A DNA stretch of 64,000 nucleotides from Luzula sylvatica (taxonomy: Eukaryota; Streptophyta; Magnoliopsida; Poales; Juncaceae), in assembly GCA_946800325.1 (NCBI GenBank), contig OX326957.1, positions 50,504,807 through 50,568,806 on the forward strand, in the 5' to 3' direction. Both the position numbers and the translations under genes were made by a program. Numbering within the stretch: position 1 is the first letter of the stretch; each line of letters starts with the position of its first letter. The notes under the pieces were generated by a model. The model had not been told where the DNA came from. It was given only the letters and a program-made list of their open reading frames with translations, and did not search any database. Of the stretch, positions 11,992 through 22,737 are shown piece after piece.

Positions 11992-12846
11992 GGGAAATTT
12001 TCAAAAAAAATCTCTATTTTTTGGATATTTAAAAAAAAAACCCTATCTTATTGGAAACTCCAAAAAACTCTCTTTACCAAACTTTTATTTTCGAATATCT
12101 TCTTATGGAGTTAAAACTAATCATGGATGATGATAATTTTTTTATGACCAAAATATCCTTATTTTTACATATGTAGTAATTAAAAGAATATTTTTGTTAT
12201 TTTTATTAATTTAAAAATAGTCCTAAATTTTTTTAGCTTATAATATTTTTTAAAAAATAATTATCATATGATATTTATATAATTTTAATATTCATACATT
12301 TTATGTATTCGACTTTTATATTTTTTTTTCCTGAAAAACTAACATAAAATAATAATAATATTAAAAATATTAAAAGAAGACCTTGCATATTTAAAAATTA
12401 AAATATCATGAAACTATTAAATAACACCTTGCAAATATTAAAATGTTTAAAGAAATATTTTTCTATCAATATATATTCAAGGTGTTTATATTTTATTATT
12501 ATCTATGTTATTTTCATGAATAATAAATGAAATATTAAATTATACAAACACAATATTTAATAATTTAAATTTTGTGAAATCACTACGTGTTAAAAATATT
12601 TATGAATTTTCATAAAACTAATAAAATTAATGAACAAATAACAAAAATATTTTTGTAATTACTACATATGAAAATATAAGGGTATTTTTGTCAAATAAAA
12701 ATTTAACATCATTCATGATTAGTTTTAACCCATATAGGGTGTATTGAAAATAAAAATTTGGTAGAGGAGGTTTTTTGGATTTTCCAAAAAGATAGGAAGT
12801 TTTTTAGAATATCCAAAAAACATAGGATTTTTTTTGAAAATTTCCC
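11992..12846. mobile_element. Non-autonomous long-TIR transposon (Mutator-like or foldback)
   Basis: The ends are GGGAAATTTTCAAAAAAAAT and its exact reverse complement. The inverted similarity continues inward for a few hundred bases (12120-12260 mirrors 12590-12730). Flanks GAACAATAA / AAAAAATAA match at 7 of 9 positions, consistent with an eroded 9-bp target duplication as in Mutator-like elements. Copy A lacks the element between 2085 and 2100, so the insertion is polymorphic between duplicates. No transposase frame is present. Related sequence lies in 13850-14340 and 27095-27810. Confidence 0.8.
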
Positions 12847-13169
12847 AAAAAATAATATATGCCATGTCAAGCAATAAAAATTGCAATAAAGGAGATATTT
12901 AAATAGCACAATTAAATAAATTAATATATACAAATTATACAAATTTCAATTGCACTTCACATTATAAAAAGATGTAATATGGGAAAGGGTTACATATATA
13001 TTTTGATTTACACAATGTTTGGAAATTTTTATTTTTAATAAAATTTAATATAGGATTTAAAAGATTCAAAATTTATGGTTTTAGGTTCTCAAAATAATGT
13101 CCTCATTTTTCATTAAGACAAATTCAACTAATCTAACCTACCTTCAAATATTCAATGTTTTACAGCATA

Positions 13170-14887
13170 TCTATATCTATACTATATACTAATTCAAGGG
13201 GATTTGCAGCCCCCTGGTGCAGCCACGTCACCAGGGGCCTATTCGTACAAAAAAAATATTTTTTTTACATTTTGGTCCTTTTTTATTTACAATTTGGTCC
13301 TTTTTTAAAAAAAAATTTACATTTTGGTCCTTTTTTCCTTACATTTTAGTCCTTTATATTTGCATTTTGGTCCTTCGAGTTTTAATATTCACATTTTGGT
13401 CCAGCGGCCTCAAATTGGTCCTGTTTTTTAAAAAAAATTACATTTTGGTCCTTTTTTATCACATTTCGGTCCTTTATATTTGCATTTTGGTCCCTCGAAG
13501 TTTTCAAATTTACATTTTGGTCCTTTTTTCGAAAAACAATTACATTTTGGTCCTTTTTTTTAAATATTTATTTTATATGTTGGTCCTTTTTTATTTACAA
13601 ATTGATCCTTTTTTCGAAAAACAATTACATTTTGGTCCTTTTTTTTATATTTTGGTCCTTTATATTTGCATTTTGGCCCTTCGAAGTTTTGAAATTTACA
13701 TTTTAGTCCAGGGGCCTCAAATTGGTCCTATTTTTTTAAAAAAATTATATTTTGGTCCTTTTTTCACATTTTGGTCCTTTATATTTGCATTTTGGTACTT
13801 CGAAGTTTTAAAATTTACATTTTGGTTCTTTATTATTTTTCTTGAAAAACTAAAATAAAATTATAATAAGTTGAACAATATTAATAAAAGAACATCTTGC
13901 AAATATTTAAAAATAAAATATCACAAAACTATTAAAAAATACATAAAAAGAAAACTAACATAAAAAATAGATGTTTAAATAGATATTTTCTATGAATATA
14001 TTCGCAAGATGTTTATTTATTATCATTTAATGTTAGTTTTTTTATGAATAAAGAATGTAATATTAAAATTATATAAACAAAATATGTAATAATTTAAATT
14101 TTTTTAAATCACTACGTGTTAAGAAGTGTTTATGAATTTTCTTAAAATTAATAAAAAATAACAAAAATAAGTTTTAATTATTACATATGAGATTTGGAGG
14201 GTATTTTGGGAAAAAAAAAATTAATATCATCCATAAGGAGTATTTTAAAATAAAAGTTTGGTAAAGAATTTTTTTTTTTTGGAGTTTACGAAAAGATAGA
14301 GAATTTTTTATAATATCCAAAAAAAAATTAGGGGGTTAAAAATATACCAAATCATGGATGTGCGAATAATCATGACATAATTTAAATTAAAGGTTCGAAC
14401 GAAACGGTTAGCGATGACATCGTCAAACTTTGTTGTTGGCTGACCACACAAAGGACGAAAAATATTTGTGCTAAATATGTAGCGAAATTAAGGATTTGTG
14501 AAATTAAAAACACTTTTTTTTTCAGCAATGTTTTCTGAACTATTATGTTCTTAATAAATTTCATGACGACTCATTCGTTCTTTTTCCTTATTTTACTTAT
14601 GAAGTATAAAATATAGATAATTTTTTTAGCAAACGATTTTTGCTACAAAATATTCACTCGCACAAAATATTTTCTGAACTATTATTTTACTTATTCAAGA
14701 AATCCGGCTCTTAAAATATTCAAACGATTTTTGCTACAAAATTTCACTCGCACACAACACACTAAATTACACATATAATAATGATTACAAAAAGAAAGTC
14801 ACATACACAAAATGAACAACAATTTTTTTCAACTACATTACTTATAAACCCGAACAGCCCCGCGCAATTGCGCGGGGGTAATGCTAG
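13170..14887 (+). mobile_element. Non-autonomous Helitron 1 (1718 bp)
   Basis: Starts TCTATATCTATACTATATAC and ends CTAG, inserted between A (13169) and T (14888) without a target duplication. A perfect 20-bp palindrome CCCCGCGCAATTGCGCGGGG at 14858-14877 lies 6 bp before the CTAG, the classic 3' hairpin. A second inverted repeat, CCCCTGGTG...TCACCAGGGG, lies near 13211-13238. The empty site is seen in copy A around 2417. The body (13245-13840) is a degenerate tandem array of 'acattttggtccttttt' units. No Rep/helicase frame is present, so it is non-autonomous. The 213-codon frame at 13217 is repeat-derived. Confidence 0.92.
13850..14340. mobile_element. Long-TIR element remnant nested in Helitron 1
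   Basis: This part resembles the right half of the element at 11992-12846. Shared blocks include 'cttgcaaatatttaaaaata' (13898), 'aatcactacgtgttaa' (14106) and the end-proximal 'aaaagatagagaatttttta' (14289). The opposite terminus is missing or too diverged to place. It was probably captured by or inserted into the Helitron. Confidence 0.6.
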
Positions 14888-15306
14888 TTAATATTAATCG
14901 AGGTAATTCATACCCTAAAATCTCAAACAAATAATTTGAATTAATTACCTAAATCACATACAATCTATTTGTGTTACTATATAAACCTCATGAATCTGGA
15001 CATATAATATCTCACATCATGCAAAATAAAAAAGTCCTCTCAAGAGGTTTAGTCCCTTCATCATTTCTTGGTGGTGATGGACATGATAACTCATCGTCAA
15101 GTGTAGAGAAACATTTAAATCGAATGCATACTATATATCTTGTATATATTTTTTTAAAAAGAGTTCATCTCCCGGTGGTGGTGGTCATTGGTGGCACTCA
15201 AACTCTATCAAAAATCTAAATCTAATATAATATTGCGGTGAAAGATGAAATGTTTCGAGTTCACGACGTAATCCGCTACTGAATTAGAAAATACTATTTT
15301 TTTTAT
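14888..15306 (+). repeat. Segmental repeat, copy C continuation
   Basis: Directly continues the copy-A-like sequence after the Helitron ('attaatcgaggtaattcata', 'ttgaattaattacctaaatc'). It resembles copy A up to about 15030 and then becomes unique. The 82-codon frame at 14971 has no features of a gene. Confidence 0.6.
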
Positions 15307-16053
15307 CCAGATCATCATTATTTCTTTTAATTTATAAATTTTGAATATTTTTGTGCTTACTCGTTACTCTATTTTTTTTTATTAATTTTGATCCTTAATT
15401 TTGTGCTGACATGGCAAAACATCCATCCCGCAACAAAAATGAATTACCTCACATGACCCTTGTCATTTTTTAATAAAGTAATATATTATTATAATATAAT
15501 AAAATAATAATAATAATAATAATAACAATAATATTTTCTCATTTAGATGATTATTTTTTATTCGTTGTAATTGCATGTAAATTTATAAAGTTGATTTAAA
15601 GAAAAAATAATTTTTTTGATAACATGGAAAGAGGCCGAGGGTCGTTGGGAGTTTAACAAAATAAAATAATATCATTTTTGTGACATGAAATGAATTAAAA
15701 TTATATCATTTATTGTCCAATTCAACTCTATTAATTCCGTTTGCCAAAAAGGCCCTAAGAGAACCTATAAAAATACTCAAAATTAACGGTTCCTTAATTA
15801 TTACAATTATAAGAGGCAAAAGTAATTTTACTACAGGAGCAACAAAAATAAGCTCTATTCTAGCATGTTTGTTATTTTTTTCTCTAATTTTTCGAGCAGT
15901 TTTTTTTTTTTTTTTTTTAAATTTTTTATTTCCTTTGTTGACTGTGGAGATATGAAATATGAATTTTTTTTTGTTTGTTTTAGTGAATACCAAAGAGAAA
16001 AGTTTTAGAAAAAAAATAATAAATTTGTCTTCCTTCTGTTTTATCATTTTTTA

Positions 16054-16392
16054 GTGTGTTCGGTTTATTATAGACATTTGTTTCTTTTATTCATAAAAGA
16101 AGCCATGAACACACTATTGAGTTCTCATAAAACATCCAAGTTAACACCGAACTCTTTCTCCATAGAAACCTTTCGCGAGGTTTTTCCGACTCTTTCTCCA
16201 TCAAAACCCTCCCTCCCTCCCTCGCGAGCTCTTTCTATATCTCACAAAAGCTTCTCTCCGAGGTAATCCGAGGCGATTCTCAAGCGAGCGAATCCGAGGC
16301 GATTTTCAAGCTCAGTCTTGCGACCGCCCATTCTCGACGGCCATGGTTCACTCGTGCGAAGCTCACTCTCGTCGGCCTACTGCTATCCGCGG
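16054..16392 (+). other. Promoter/leader-like segment with first exon (right arm copy)
   Basis: Mirror of 10040-10345. A CT-rich leader (16180-16260) precedes the ATG at 16343, which opens MVHSCEAHSRRPTAIRG and reaches a GC-type donor (CCGCG|GCAAGT). The left arm has the canonical GT donor but a stop at codon four. A 400-bp intron-like stretch (16393-16790) follows. It leads into a duplicated block and then the 28-bp minisatellite, which could therefore be transcribed. No homologous protein is recognised. Confidence 0.35.
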
Positions 16393-16919
16393 CAAGTTTC
16401 AATTTTGTAGGAATTTCTTAGTTTCCAGTAACGTTTGCGCTTAATCCATTTGATTTTTGATTAATATTGTCTAAATCGACTGATTTTACATGAATTGGGT
16501 CTTAATTGATGTTGTTATCGGTTAATTCAATCCATATGTTGCTGAATGTGGCTGTGCTTTGTGTATCGGGGCTAGTTTTGATGGATTGGAGGATGATTAG
16601 CGGCTTATTAGGGTTCAATAGGCTATTTTAGTGTTTATTACGAATGATTGGGGCGGCAAATTAGGGTTTATTAGGTTGTTTAAGGCTCTAATTGTGTTGT
16701 TATTTATCTGGATTTTTCTGAAATTGAGAATTATTACTTCTATTTAGTTATATTGAGTTCAATTTTATTTTTTGACCTAATTTTCAGATTAGAAATTTGA
16801 TATACTCGGGATTGGATGCGATAATGGAGCTTGAAGTTGGTGAACTTAGAAGTGGAGCTCCAATTTGAATCTCGAAGAAGTTGGGATGCGATAATGGGGC
16901 TTGAAGTTGGTGGGTCCGC

Positions 16920-17425
16920 TTTTTAGAGACAGGAGAAGAAGCTCGGGATTTCAAAGACAGGAGGAGAAGGAGCTCGGAATTTCAAAGACGGTAGAAGAAG
17001 ATCGGGATTTCAAAGGCAGGAGAAGAAGCTCGGGATTTCAAAGGCAGGAGAAGAAGCTCGGGATTTCAAAGGCAGGAGAAGAAGCTCGGGATTTCAAAGA
17101 CAGGAGAAGAAGCTCGGGATTTCAAAGACAGGAGAAGAAGCTCGGGATTTCAAAGACAGGAGAAGAAGCTCGGGATTTCAAAGACGGGAGGAGAAGAAGC
17201 TCGGAATTTCAAAGACGGGAGAAGAAGCTCGGGATTTCAAAGACGGGAGGAGAAGAAGCTCGGAATTTCAAAGACGGGAGAAGAAGCTCGGGATTTCAAA
17301 GGCAGGAGAAGAAGCTCGGGATTTCAAAGACAGGAGAAGAAGCTCGGGATTTCAAGGACAGGAGAAGAAGCTCGGGATTTCAAAGACAGGAGAAGAAGCT
17401 CGGGATTTCAAAGACAGGAGAAGAA
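16920..17425 (+). repeat. 28-bp minisatellite, right arm (about 18 copies)
   Basis: Same unit as at 8970-9479 ('caggagaagaagctcgggat'+'ttcaaaga'), here on the plus strand. It has a slightly different order of CAGGAG/GGGAGGAG variants, so array length and variant order differ between arms even though the flanks are almost identical. It opens a 177-codon repeat-derived frame. Confidence 0.85.
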
Positions 17426-18583
17426 GTGTGTTGATGAGTTTTTTTGTAAATACCCCGGCAAGTTAAAAGGTCGACAAGTTCGAATAAGAAGAATATGGAT
17501 GTTTTTAGATTGAATGTAAATGTGAATGTGAATATGAGTGTTTTTAGGGTTTGAATTAGAGTTGAAAATAATTGTGTAAATTTTTGTATGTGTGTATCGA
17601 AATGTGATTGTATTGGTACCGAAAAATGTATGGGAACTTGTTTATAAAATTGAAATGGAAATTTATTTCGTCTTTTTATGTATGTGTGTTTTCCGATGAT
17701 GATATGGTACCGGTATTGTCCGTATCTTCAAATATGGTACACTCGATGTTCTCCCATGAAGTACAAACAAGTGATTCTAAAATTACATACGAGTCTAAAA
17801 CAAACAATTAATTACAAATAAGTCTATTTTTACCTCATTTTACTAATAAATCCAAAATTACATAAATGTCCAACAAAGTACACAAATATAAATAAATTGA
17901 AAATAAATTCAGGAAACAACAAATTTCGAAAATTACTTTAAAGTCCAGCAAAACAATAAAATTTTAAAATTACATAGATGTCCAAAACAAACAATAAATT
18001 TCAAATAAGTCCGGTTTTACCTCATCTTACTAATAAATCAAAAATTGCATAAATGTCCAACAAATTACACTAATATCAATAAATTTAAAATAAATTCATC
18101 AAACAACAACATTTCTAAAATTACTTAAAAGTCCAACAAAACAAACAAATAGCACAAAAGTCCAAACTAAACCCTAAATTTTCGTTCATGATCTCCATTA
18201 ACCCTATATGTATCGAATACATAAATAAATGGATAAGTAATCGAAAAAGAAAAAATATCAGCAGCACTGAGTTGATACCCTCGATGGCGCTACATGTAAA
18301 TATGATTTCCCTACTTTGCCTCTTGTCCCCGATATAAATTTGTTACTTTTGCACGGTAATTTCTCCTGAAGAGTTTCAGACAAAATAAAAGATAAATTCT
18401 TGATAATTACAGGTTAAATTCGGAAAAATAAATAAAAGTTGACTTTCGAACTAAATTCATCTCAAAACAATTGAGTTGAGTTATAATACATACTAATATT
18501 ACAAAAAAACTATTTATTAACCGCATGAACAAATAAATAAAAACCAGCAGCACTGAATCCTCTGTTTCTATACGAACTGGAGA

Positions 18584-19022
18584 TGATTAGTATCCCACGC
18601 CAACTGTCGTGTGTTTTAAAAATCCGAACGTTGAGGAGTCGAACGTTGGAACATCCCCAATTGCCCTTATATTATCCCCTTCGCTCATACGTTCTCTCAT
18701 TCTTCCAGACCCATCTCTCATTTCTTCTTCTCCTCTTCCCAGAGAATATACAGCAATTTTTGTCTCAACTCTTCTCAACCGTAGTGGCGACTAGACTCAA
18801 ATATGAAATAACTCACTTCTCAAGCAGCACCGAATCCTCTGTTTCTATGCGAGCCATGTCTCAACTCTCTCATTTCCTCCCTGAATCACGAGAACCAGTC
18901 AAAAAGATTGATTCTCTGGCAGATAGCGAGTTTAGCAAAAGCCTTGGTGAACCAAAGAACTGCAGCCTTGAATCCGAGTGGTTGGTTCTGGCAGATAGCG
19001 AGTGTACCATACTCCTAATCAG
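18584..19022 (+). other. Promoter plus first-exon-like segment (right arm copy)
   Basis: Mirror of the 7414-7652 region. The presumed initiation codon is GTG (18784) instead of ATG. The reading frame is otherwise open through AATCAG|GTATAT at 19022/19023, and upstream in-frame ATGs exist at 18583 and 18841. An intron-like AT-rich stretch follows to about 19600 without a second exon that I can identify. Confidence 0.35.
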
Positions 19023-19815
19023 GTATATTATGCCATGTCTCCTCTTCGTGGTTAATTTTTTTGTGAAGAACTTTCAAAAAGAACCTAAATTGTTTATTTC
19101 GATTACGACAGTCTTTATTGTGATCATCTATGTTAGTTCTTAAAGCATGTAGGAACTGTTTTGCGATTTTGTAGTCCTTTTGCAATTTAGACACTGTATT
19201 TGTTGTTAATTTCAGTGCAATTTAAGCATTTTCTCCTTAAATTTATACACCTGTGAATCTGTGATGCTTATTTAGGCAATTTCTTCTCAAAGTTTCAGTT
19301 TTTGCAATTTAGTCAAAACGCTTGTGCTATTAAAACTTATGAAATGCATGGATTGATTTTTTTTGTTTCAATTTAGATCTCATGGCAATTACTGTATCAA
19401 TTTTCATTTCATCATTATTACAACATATACTTACTTTTACTTTCTTGTTAGATGGATGGATTCCTTTGACAATTGCATCAAAAATACTTTTTAATAAGCA
19501 TATAACAAGGTATTTTCAATTTTAATTCTTTCTTAATAAGCATGTTTTCTTAATTATTTACTGTAATTCGTTTTTGACAATTAATGCAGAAATACAATAA
19601 GTTGGACGATCGAATCGAAATTATTAGGACATAACAGTTCGAAATCTCAAGACAAGAAATTCCAAAGTGACGAAAAAGGAGCAATATTTATGTGTCTGTT
19701 TGTGCTGGTTAATTGTTGGTGGGTATTTTGCATGTATGTGTCTCTTTGTATGTGTGTGTGCCTCTGTATGTGTCTTTGTATGTGATTGTGTGTGCCTCTG
19801 TATGTCTGTATGTGC

Positions 19816-19886
<71 letters not shown>
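19816..19886 (+). repeat. (TG)n microsatellite, right arm
   Basis: About 70 bp of TG with one TATG interruption. It is partner to the CA tract at 6452-6577 and about half as long. Confidence 0.9.
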
Positions 19887-19889
19887 GTG

Positions 19890-20655
19890 GGGCCGGCCAA
19901 ATAATGGGCCGTGTCTCGGGGGGGTCCGGCCCGAAGAGGGGCCGGGCCTCGGGGGGAGGGGGGGTCCGGCCCGAAGAGGGGCCGGGGCATCGGAGGGATT
20001 GGGGGTCCGGCCCGAAGAGGGGCCGGGCTTCGGGGGGAGGGGGGTCCGGCCCGAAGAGGGGCCGGGCCTCGGGGGGGGGGGACCGGCCCGAAGAGGGGCC
20101 GGGCCTCAGGGGGGAGGGCGGTCCGGCCCGAAGAGGGGCCGGGCCTCGGGGGGAGGGGGGTCCGGCCCGAAGAGGGGCTGGGCCTCGGGAGGGGGGGGGG
20201 GTCCGGCCCGAAGAGGGGCCGGGCCTCGTGGGGAGGGGGGTCCGGCCCGAAGAGGGGCCGGGCCTCGTGGGGAGGGGGGTCCGGCCCGAAGAGGGGCCGG
20301 GCCTCGTCTCGTGGGGAGGGGGGTCCGGCCCGAAGAGGGGCCGGGCCTCGGGGGGAGGGGGGTCCGGCCCGAATAGGGGCCGGGCCTCGGGGTCCGGCCC
20401 GAAGAGGGGCCGGGCCTCGGGGGGAGGGGGAGGGGGGGTCCGGCCCGAAGAGGGGCCGGGCCTCGGGGGGAGGTTCCGGCCCGAAGAGGGGCCGGGCCTC
20501 GGGGGGAGAGGGGGTTCCGGCCCGAAGAGGGGCCGGGCCTCGGGGGGAGAGAGGGGAGAGGGGGTTCCGGCCCGAAGAGGGGCCGGCCGGGCCTCGGGGG
20601 GAGGGGGGCCCTCTTCGGTGGGGGGGGGGGGGGGGGGGGGGGGGTGGTCCGGCCC
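19890..20655 (-). repeat. GC-rich hairpin minisatellite (right arm)
   Basis: About nineteen units of 'ggtccggcccgaagagg'+'ggccgggcctcgggg', the reverse complement of the 5570-6450 array, with the same CCGGCCC/GGGCCGG stem and G-runs up to about 24 near 20620. It is shorter than the left array by roughly 100 bp. The frames of 183-338 codons across it are repeat artefacts. Confidence 0.9.
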
Positions 20656-20816
20656 AAAAATAGAGGAATTATTATATTCTTAAAATTATATATAAATGAA
20701 TTTAGTATATTATAAAAAATGAAGATAGTTTATAAAATGGGAGAATAATGGCCTTTCATCACAATCAAGTCACCATTTTTGTGTTTTATGATCATTTTAT
20801 ATCCTTAATGTTAGGT

Positions 20817-20935
20817 TGTCTTTGTATGTGTGTGTGCCTCTGTATGTGTCTTTGTATGTGATTGTGTGTGCCTCTGTATGTCTTTTGTATGTGCTTGTGA
20901 ATGTGGGGGTGTGGGTGTGGGGTTGTGGGGGCTTC
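20817..20935 (+). repeat. Displaced copy of the TG-rich flank
   Basis: 'tctttgtatgtgtgtgtgcc' and 'gtgaatgtgggggtgtgg' mirror 6600-6720 of the left arm, including the CCCCCACCCCCA segment missing from the corresponding place in the right arm (about 19800). It abuts the outer end of the arm at 20816 and marks a second junction there. Confidence 0.65.
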
Positions 20936-22737
20936 CTTCCCGGCCGCGCCCCGATTTGAAAATTTTATTAATATTAAAATCCCTTCATATGTAAATTTTA
21001 TTTTCTAGATATTCAATATTTTCAACCCTGCATATGTAACTTCAAAATTCTAAATACTCAAATATATACAAAAAATGATTACAACGATTCATGTTTCTTA
21101 AGTATTATCTGAAGAATATCTTATATGTCCCAAGAAAAATGCAAGTTTAATTAGAAGAAATATTGCTTATATTTCTAATTTATAAATGTATTTATTTAAC
21201 GACGAGTGATTCATATAAAAAACAATCTCCAAAGTGTATCATATAACGACGAGTGATTCACTTCTAGTTTCTAGTTTGGGGAGTCATGTATGCCAATAAA
21301 TATAATAAGATTAATTATATTATTCTCAACTAGAATTTAATAGAAGTCAAATCGTATACACATGAAGCGAATTGATATCATCTAAAGTTGGTCAATATAA
21401 ACTATTGTCAAAAAACTGTGAATTTTAGCAATATTAGATAGGAGCAAATTAATAATACTGGAATTTAAGTAGACAATAATTTAACAGGAATGTGAAGACT
21501 GCATCTGATTGGCTCATAATCAACCATGATACACATGTTTATATCCAAAGTCCAAACAAATATTGTCATGCTAATTGGGAGGTTGAATTAAGCTATTATT
21601 ATTCAGGTTTCGTGTCAAAAAAAAAATTCAGAACAAAGGTAAACTAAATTTATGTACAGTCCAAAAAAAAAATCTCAAAATATCACGTATGGCCTTATAA
21701 AATGAGAACTGTACTTTTGAAATCTCAAAATATCATTTCCTTTCATATCATTTTGCATATATAAAAGGAGACTGTAGTTTGAAGTAATTTCATGTAAATC
21801 TCAAATTATCATGTATATTAATATAAAAACATGGAAAATTATTTTTATAGTTTTTTAGAAGAAACTATCAATTCATTTTGTTGTCGATTGTTTTTTATAT
21901 TTAAATTATAAAATTCCGAAGCAACGCGATTTAGGGATAAAAGTAAAACTAATTGGATACTCGTAGCAATGGAGATTTTAAGATAAGCAGCCTTTATTAG
22001 TGAGCACTAATTCTCTCTCAACCAATAGTTCTCCCCTTCATCAAGGTACTAACTAACCCATCCAACTATCTTTCTTCACTCCATTCCTTCCCCACCCACA
22101 AAATCCTGTCCCACTCACAAATCACAATTATCCAATACATCCATTTTTGTACAAATTGAGGGGAAGAGAAATGAAAATGACCCCATACCGTGGAACAAAA
22201 AAAGGGACCCTGATGGCCGGCAGTTCGCACAAGCACCAGTAGCCGTGGTCGGATCGGGACCAGATGCGGTGGTGCCCACGAGGGTGGAAACACGATTATT
22301 GTTGGTACTTTTGGTACACCCCCAACCGTGTCTTTTTCTCCCTTACAACCGTGGACCAATTAATTAATATTATTTGAGTCGTTATTCTTTTAAGATAAAA
22401 ATGAATTTTGTTCAAGAACTCGTTGATTGTGTTTAAAAAACGAATACACATTCGAAGAGTGAATTAAGAGAAAATATTTTACTTGATTCTCAATTTGTTG
22501 TTTTCTAAAAGTAACATAGGTGATTTTGATGTAGTTTATTATTGCATAAGTGTAATGTTTTAATAATTATAATTCAATTTTTTCAAAAAAAGACAAAATT
22601 ATCTAATAGAATTTACGGATGAAGACATGGCCATTTTCATATTAACTCAAAAATACATTTTTTTATAGTCATTGACATGTGAGATTCACTTTAAACTTCA
22701 TAAAAATATCGCACATAGTACATGCATATCATTCACA
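20936..22737. other. Intergenic, no gene recognised
   Basis: AT-rich DNA with one GC-richer patch (22190-22340). The patch opens a 97-codon minus-strand frame without homology that I can name. 'aaatctcaaaatatca' recurs three times at 21670-21800. Two 'acgacgagtgattca' copies lie near 21199 and 21246. Confidence 0.4.

Larger units (their letters stand above)
15307..20816 (-). repeat. Right arm of the large inverted duplication
   Basis: Reverse complement of 5352-10710 (see that entry). It contains about 400 bp (15540-15960) that is absent from the left arm. Part of that insert ('tactaattccgcttgccaaa'-like, 15735) resembles 3095-3125, which suggests the left arm lost it. The outer end is at 'ccttaatgttaggttgt' near 20817. 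Confidence 0.9.

Noticed and set aside
13217..13858. 213-codon frame (phenylalanine/leucine-rich, apparent membrane protein)
   Set aside because: It is the translation of the 'acattttggtcctttt' array inside Helitron 1.
19667..20683. 338-, 250- and 196-codon glycine/arginine-rich frames
   Set aside because: Same GC-rich repeat in the right arm; simultaneous open frames and no initiation context or splice structure.
22066..22359. 97-codon minus-strand frame in a GC-richer patch
   Set aside because: No domain, no start context, no homology recognised and no continuation; kept only as part of the intergenic description.
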